The translations under genes were made by a program, and so were the position numbers. The notes below the pieces were generated by a model. The model did no database searches, was not told the origin of the DNA, and was given only the letters and a program-made list of their open reading frames with translations. From Chelonoidis abingdonii (taxonomy: Eukaryota > Chordata > Testudines > Testudinidae): a stretch of 64,000 bases of DNA. Numbering within the stretch: the first letter of the stretch is position 1; the number at the start of each line of letters is the position of its first letter. This document shows, in pieces, positions 59,440 through 64,000 of this stretch. Location of the stretch: contig NC_133770.1 of NCBI RefSeq assembly GCF_003597395.2, forward strand, positions 204,681,038 through 204,745,037. Direction: 5' to 3'.

Positions 59440-59577
59440 GGCCCAAATGACTTCAGGGCCTCAAAACCGAGGCAGGCACCACTGGAAATATTTTGAGGAA
59501 GTTCTATGGCCTGTTCTGTATAGAAGATCAGACTAGATGATCACAATGGTCCCTTCTTGCCTTGCAATCTATGAATC
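59440..59577 (+). mobile_element. CR1 LINE 3' end fragment
   Basis: It contains AGGCAGGCACCACTGGAAAT and ends GACTAGATGATCACAATGGT, CCCTTCTTGCCTTGCAATC, TATGAATC, the canonical CR1 terminus. Truncated at the 5' side. Confidence 0.75.
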
Positions 59578-59845
59578 ATCAAAACCCACACACCACTTGG
59601 AACCTAGTGCTTAACCCCTACATTTTCACTGTAAATGTCTCCTAAGTTTCTGCATCTGGGTGTAAACACTACTCAGGCACATGGATGCCCATCTCTTGCC
59701 TAAGCCCCACCACGAGCCTCAAATCATGTAAAGATAGGTTTATCTGTCATGTGGGACCTTATTGGGTAGGCATGCTCTGTGCACACCTAGCTCCAACAAA
59801 ATGACTGGAGGGGAGTCATTCTCTCTCTGGTCCAGTGGGTGTGTG
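59578..59845. other. Unassigned spacer
   Basis: No gene recognised; a short GT run at 59840-59848 abuts the next LTR. Confidence 0.4.
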
Positions 59846-60600
59846 TGTCATAAGGTATATTCCCAAATCTGAACCTTTAGCGTCCAAAATTTGGGTACCT
59901 GCATGAAACCTCTAAGCTTAATTACCAGCTTAGATCTGATAGCCTGCCACCACCCAAAAATATAGTGTTTTGGGGCACTCTGACCTCCCCAACCTTCCCT
60001 GGGGACCCCAAGAACCCAAATCCCTTGGATTCTTAAAACAAGGAGAAATAAACCATTCCCCTCCCCCAGTACTTTCCTGAGAAGACGGTATCCTGGCACA
60101 AGAGAGAATTAGCCTTCTCTCCCCTCTCTCCCCACAGTCTTGGTGTTTAAACCCACCTCTGGGATAAACAAGGGAAAAGGGAAAGATCAATCAAGGTTTC
60201 TTAAAAGAAATCTTTTTAATAAAAGGAAAAAGTAAAATCTCTTTAACTTAAGATGTAAATATTACAGGGTCTATAGTTTACAGACAAAGGAAGAACCTCC
60301 TCCAGTACAAAAAATCAAAATATTCCAGCACTAACACATATAAAAGTTAACCAGCCAGATCCACATGTGCAGAACAGAGAAAAGCAATTCAAGACTAAAA
60401 TTCGCCTTTCTACTACTATTTGACCCGAACTTGAGAGGCCTAGATAGTGTGATCCCCCTCAGACCCAGAGAGATGACAGAGGACCACACCCAAACTTCCT
60501 CACCCAGGGTTGAAAGTATCTTGTCTCTGATTGGCCCTGGTCAGGTGTTGTTGTTACTTTACAGGTGGAAGAGACATAACCTTAGCTTTGTTTTATGACT
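59846..60600 (-). mobile_element. LTR, family B variant, minus strand
   Basis: The plus strand begins TGTCATAAGGTATATTCCCA and ends GCTTTGTTTTATGAC. Family words are CTAAGCTTAATTACCAGCTT (exactly shared with 30.3 kb), GGTTTCTTAAAAGAAATC and GTTGAAAGTATCTTGTCTCT. It lies about 1.35 kb from the opposite-strand family B copy at 57709-58497. No coding region. Confidence 0.7.
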
Positions 60601-60711
60601 GCTGTGTGGTGTGTGTGTGTTGGTAGTGTGTGTATATTAATATATTATTATATATATATATATAATATATAATATAGTATATATATATATATATACACAC
60701 ACACCGAGTTG
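60601..60711. repeat. GT/TA/AC compound microsatellite
   Basis: A GT-rich run (60606-60635) is followed by a long interrupted TA tract (60636-60693) and ends in ACACACAC. Very low complexity; likely unstable and hard to assemble. Confidence 0.85.
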
Positions 60712-62523
60712 CTCTAGATAGAGCAGTTGTCTCAAGAGCTCAAATGTAGACAGACCAAATCTGAGCCACACCTGGATGACAGCAGGAAAGCCTACACTCA
60801 ATGCCGCGCACGTGGACTGTGAATGCTCTGGCACTATACAAAGTGAAGGGCAGTGGCTTAAGGACCTTCCTCAAAACTCAATGGACTAACTGGGAAGAAC
60901 AACACTGGAAGTCAACCAAGGGCATCTGCTCGACAAGTGGTCATCAGTGCGGCTATACCGGTGATGCACTGTCCCGCTGCGGTTCTGCATAGGCTTACAA
61001 CCCCTCAGCCAGTAAAATCACAAGGACTGGCTCGTGTACAATTCAGGAGTGGAATCACAGTCGCTACTCCTCTACACGGATGACATCAAGCTGTATGCTA
61101 GAAGAAGAACAGAGACAACGACTTGCTAATCCACCCCCTGACGCGGATCTACGTGAGGAATATCGGGATGTCATTCGAAGCTGGACGAAGTATGGCCAGA
61201 TGGTAGTGAAGAGAGGGAAGTAGTCAAGAGATGGGTGGAACTACCAGCGGCACATAGCAGAAACAGACCATGCTACAAGGACCTTGGCTGTGCCCACAGT
61301 CACCTGGAAACCATGATGAGGAGGCAAGGAAGACAGCAAATGCAAGTAGGCTACAAAGATAAGACAGTGTCTGAAGAGCCAGCTCATGGGAAAGAACAAG
61401 ATCCATGCCATCAACAGATACCTGCCGCTATTAGTGACTGGCCAAAGAAGACATGGAAGCTGCGATGGTGAAGACCCGGAATGCTCCTCACAATGCCATG
61501 GAGGTTTCCCCCCCAAGTCCAACACCAGCAGACTGTATACCAGCGTGGAAAAGGCGGGCGGCTGTGCTGTGAGACGTCAAAGCCACTGTCTGGACGAAAC
61601 CCAGAACATCCAGGAGTACATCAGTAGATGGGCCCCCAAAGATGAGCTGCTGAGAGAATGCCTGAGGCAGCACGACATGGGAGGAAGACCAAGCAGAAGA
61701 AGTGCCATGACAAGACAAGACCCTGCATGGGATGTACCATCGACAGATAGCTGAGGTGGCTGACACTGGGAAATCCTACCAAGTGGCTGGAAAGAGCTGG
61801 ACTAAAGACAGCACTGAGGCACTGATCATGAGCGACAGGAAGCACTGAGCACCAGATCCATTGAAGCAGGGGTCTACCACACTAGAGAGGACCAAGTGCA
61901 GACTGTGCAGAGAGCCTCAGAGACAGTCCACCACTAGTGGCAGGATGTAAGATGCAGGCAGGAACAGCATACACTGAACGCACAACTAAGTGGCTGGCAT
62001 TGTGTAGGAACATCTGCCAGCGTATGGCTAGACCCTCCCAAGACCAGATGGGAGATTCCATAGACGGTTTGTGGAGAATAGCAGGGCTAAGATTCTGTGG
62101 ACTTCCAGATCCAGACGGACAGCAGGTACTGGCCAATCACCAGACATCGTGGTAATAGACAAGGAGCAGAAGACAGCAGTGGTAATAGATATAGCAGTGC
62201 CAAGTGCACAGCAACATCAGGAAGAGAGGAAATGAGAAGCTGGAGAAGTCCAGGGCCTGAAAGAGGAACTAGAAAGGATGTGGGAAAGTGAAGGCCAAAG
62301 TGGTCCCAGTGGTGTAGGAGCCCTGCGGGTGTGACTCCTAACTGGGTGAGTGGCCAACAGATCCCAGGAACAACACAGAGGTCTTGTCCCACACGAGTGC
62401 AGTGCTAGGAACAGCTAAGATACTGCGCAGAACCCTCAAACTCCCAGGCCTCTGGTAGAGGACCCGAGGTTGAGGAAGACACATACCACCCATAGGGGTG
62501 AGAGGGGAATTTTTTTTTTTAAT
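60712..62523 (+). mobile_element. LINE with restriction-like endonuclease (R4/Dong-like), 5'-truncated
   Basis: The fragment holds the end of the RT domain, a CCHC-type knuckle, the endonuclease and the 3' tail, on the plus strand. It ends in GGGGAATTTTTTTTTT like the copy at position 1. The order RT, knuckle, PD..D endonuclease marks the early-branching LINE group (R2/R4/NeSL/CRE type), not the APE-endonuclease LINEs. Within that group R4/Dong/Rex6 is my best guess. It is inserted against, or broken within, a TA microsatellite. Confidence 0.75.
60751..62460 (+). pseudogene. REL-endonuclease LINE polyprotein, C-terminal half, frameshifted
   Basis: Islands across frames are: MPRTWTVNALALYKVK in RT (60801-60850), TGDALSRC (60960-60980), the catalytic box YTDD within LYTDDIKLYA (61070-61099), FPPKSNTSRLYTSVEKAG (61505-61557), KCRLCRE of the zinc knuckle (about 61897), and the endonuclease motif PDIVVIDK (62140-62163) followed by VVIDIAVP. 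The enzyme would cut the target and prime reverse transcription. Small insertions and deletions break it at least six times. The 122-codon frame 61386-61754 and the 72-codon frame 61937-62155 are real pieces of it; minus-strand frames are shadows. Confidence 0.75.
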
Positions 62524-63263
62524 TGTGGCAGAGCTCCCGTGGGTCCTGCACTTCTAGGCAGTTTATGCTAGCCTTAGTGGCTCACTGTGGCCCTCCACAT
62601 AGCCCTTCTCTCTCTAAGGCCAGGGTTACAGTCTACTGAGCACTTTTCATCATAGGCCAGCAGGGAGGTTGGTGAGAGAACTCCCACAGTCTCTGTCCCT
62701 GAGGCTTATTTCAGAACAGTTTAGCCTCCTGTCCTGACAGGGGCCTGACTTCCCCTCCCAGAAGAGGTTCCTGTAGTGGTGAGCTGGGGGAAACCCGGGC
62801 CCGTGCTCTACTCCGGGTTCCAGCCCAGGGACCCTAATGGTAGCAGCTGTTGGCAGCCAACCTTTTACTGCCAGAGTTGCTACATTTTCCTGGGCCACTT
62901 CCCCACAGCTCTCCTGCTTCTCCCTTTTTCACTCTTACCTTAGGGCTCCCTTAACAATGGTTTGAGGGTGTCTTCATTAAGCAGCCCTTCAGTCACACTT
63001 CCTCTCCTCTGGCTCCCTGGCTCTCCTCTGCCTGACTGGAGTGAGCCCTTTTTATAGTATCAGTGGGGCCTTAATTAGAGTCAGGTGGCCACATTAGCTT
63101 AATGGCCTCACCTGACTCTTTACAGGTTAATTAGTCAAGTGTTCTCATTAGCCTGGAGCAGCTCCTGCTCTGGTCAGTCAGGGAACAGAAAACTGTTAAT
63201 CCAGTGGCCAGTATGTCTGCATTCTGCTATTCTGCTGTACCCAACTGGTCTGGGTCTATCACA
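62524..63263 (-). mobile_element. LTR, family C, minus strand
   Basis: On the minus strand it begins TGTGATAGACCCAGACCAG and ends CACGGGAGCTCTGCCACA. It includes a TATA-like CTATAAAAAGGGCTC (plus strand GAGCCCTTTTTATAG at 63045-63059). It directly follows the T tail of the LINE. Flanks (TAAT and ATAT) do not match, so no target-site duplication is claimed. No coding DNA. Confidence 0.65.
63049..63057 (-). promoter_or_regulatory. TATA box of LTR family C
   Basis: TATAAAAAG on the minus strand, about 210 bp from the LTR start at 63263, a reasonable place for a U3 core promoter. Confidence 0.4.
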
Positions 63264-63343
63264 ATATATATACACACACACAAACAACGTGGAACAACTT
63301 CATCAGGAGAAACTGAGAGAGGCACACAAAAGAATTCCACATA

Positions 63344-63470
63344 TCCCAGTCGTTAGAGCAATTATCTGAGAGTTGGGAAACTCATGTTTAAATCATTTCT
63401 GAGGCAAAGGGGCAATTGAGGCAGGGTATCCCACATCCTGGGTGAATGCCCTCATCACTGGGCTAAAGTC
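63344..63470. mobile_element. tRNA-head SINE pieces, head-to-head
   Basis: CCCAGTCGTTAGAGCAATTA with ACTCATGTTTAAATCATTTC looks like a tRNA-derived SINE head in sense. It is followed by GGTATCCCACATCCTGGGTG and CCCTCATCACTGGGCTAAAG, the same type of head in antisense. Old and diverged. Confidence 0.45.
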
Positions 63471-64000
63471 AATAAGATAAGCCTCGTCTTCTTTCTTCCC
63501 CACCATCCATGTAGAGTCAGGTGTATACTGGTGCTATTCTTGCAAGAAATGGGAGAGGGTTTGTGGCTGTGGATCCTAAACAGAATATTGGCTGCTCCTT
63601 CAAGTCTAGGCTTGGCTAACTTCTGGAGCTTAGGACACTGTCACTTGCTATTGGCTAACTTAGGTGACTCCCCACCTAGTATGCTGACTTTTGTGGAGCT
63701 GTCATTCTGCATGTATTGTATAGAAAGAAGGCATTGCGATGCTCAGTTTTGCAATGCCTAGGTGCCTCTGTGAATCTGGACCTCAATACCTTAAAAGAGG
63801 CATTTTGGCTCAGATCCTAAAAGTTATTTAGATGCCGAATTCACATTGAAATTAATGGGAGTTAGGTGTTTAAACACCTTTGATTTGGGCCAAAGTGCCT
63901 TTTATAAGGAGTTGAGGCCCAGATTCACAAAGGCACTTAGATGTTGCAACATGGATCATTGCAATGCTTAAACTTTAAGATTTGAATCAGTCTCAGCGAA
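63471..64000. repeat. Dispersed-repeat pieces in otherwise unassigned DNA
   Basis: 63810-63890 (GGCTCAGATCCTAAAAGTTA, AATGGGAGTTAGGTGTTTAA) and 63913-63950 (GAGGCCCAGATTCACAAAGG) match the style of the repeat at 23540-23620. No gene recognised to the window end. Confidence 0.4.

Noticed and set aside
63344..63470. A functional tRNA gene
   Set aside because: Only partial A- and B-box-like words are present, with no cloverleaf; better explained as SINE remnants.

Overview
This is 64 kb of vertebrate nuclear DNA, most likely from a turtle or another non-avian sauropsid. That is an inference: CR1 LINE tails, a PIF/Harbinger element beginning CCCTGGGTATGTCTACAC, several hAT MITE families, long TG...CA LTRs and MIR-like SINEs occur together here, and I recall this mix from turtle genomes. 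I could not recognise any exon of a cellular gene, any rRNA or tRNA gene, or any prokaryotic feature. Almost every long open frame is chance, antisense, or a piece of a transposable element. The unassigned stretches are AT-rich and CpG-poor, as expected for intron or intergenic DNA.

Left part (1-32 kb). The window opens inside the 3' end of a LINE whose longer copy lies at 60.7-62.5 kb. A decayed RTE-like LINE follows (2.5-4.5 kb), carrying a CR1 tail and a 125-bp MITE with a target-site duplication (TSD). At 10.66-15.64 kb lies a PIF/Harbinger element with transposase and Myb-like gene remnants. It is split by an LTR, and that LTR is itself interrupted by about 1.5 kb of unrecognised, CpG-rich DNA. 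Beyond it are an hAT-like pair of ends (20.6-21.6 kb), a CR1 tail with a nested hAT MITE (21.7-22.8 kb), a solo LTR (25.2-26.4 kb) and another LTR (30.3-31.0 kb).

Middle (32.2-40.8 kb). A near-complete GC-rich LINE of the Tx1 (L1-like) group lies on the minus strand. It has a 5' region with CAG and TGG repeats, ORF1 and ORF2. ORF2 has an APE-type endonuclease, a reverse transcriptase with YADD, and a CCHC knuckle. Both ORFs are broken by many small indels although CpG is retained, and ORF1 carries a diverged internal duplication of about 430 bp. A TATA-containing LTR-like repeat abuts its 5' side.

Right part (40.8-64 kb). Here are an LTR with a polyadenylation signal (42.2-42.9 kb), a 2.9-kb hAT transposon flanked by an exact 8-bp TSD (47.5-50.4 kb), and a second copy of the 25-kb LTR family with a 4-bp TSD (50.7-52.2 kb). 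Next come an antisense CR1 fragment, a repeat-rich 1.7-kb solo LTR (55.5-57.2 kb), an inverted pair of related LTRs (57.7-60.6 kb), a LINE fragment with a restriction-like endonuclease (60.7-62.5 kb) and one more LTR (62.5-63.3 kb).

The window is best read as a layered transposon graveyard. I found no convincing undescribed gene system. The items most worth checking are the Tx1 element with its internal duplication, the CpG-rich insert at 13.5-15.1 kb, and the array-bearing LTR at 55.5 kb. Long-read consensus error is a real alternative explanation for several of the broken frames.
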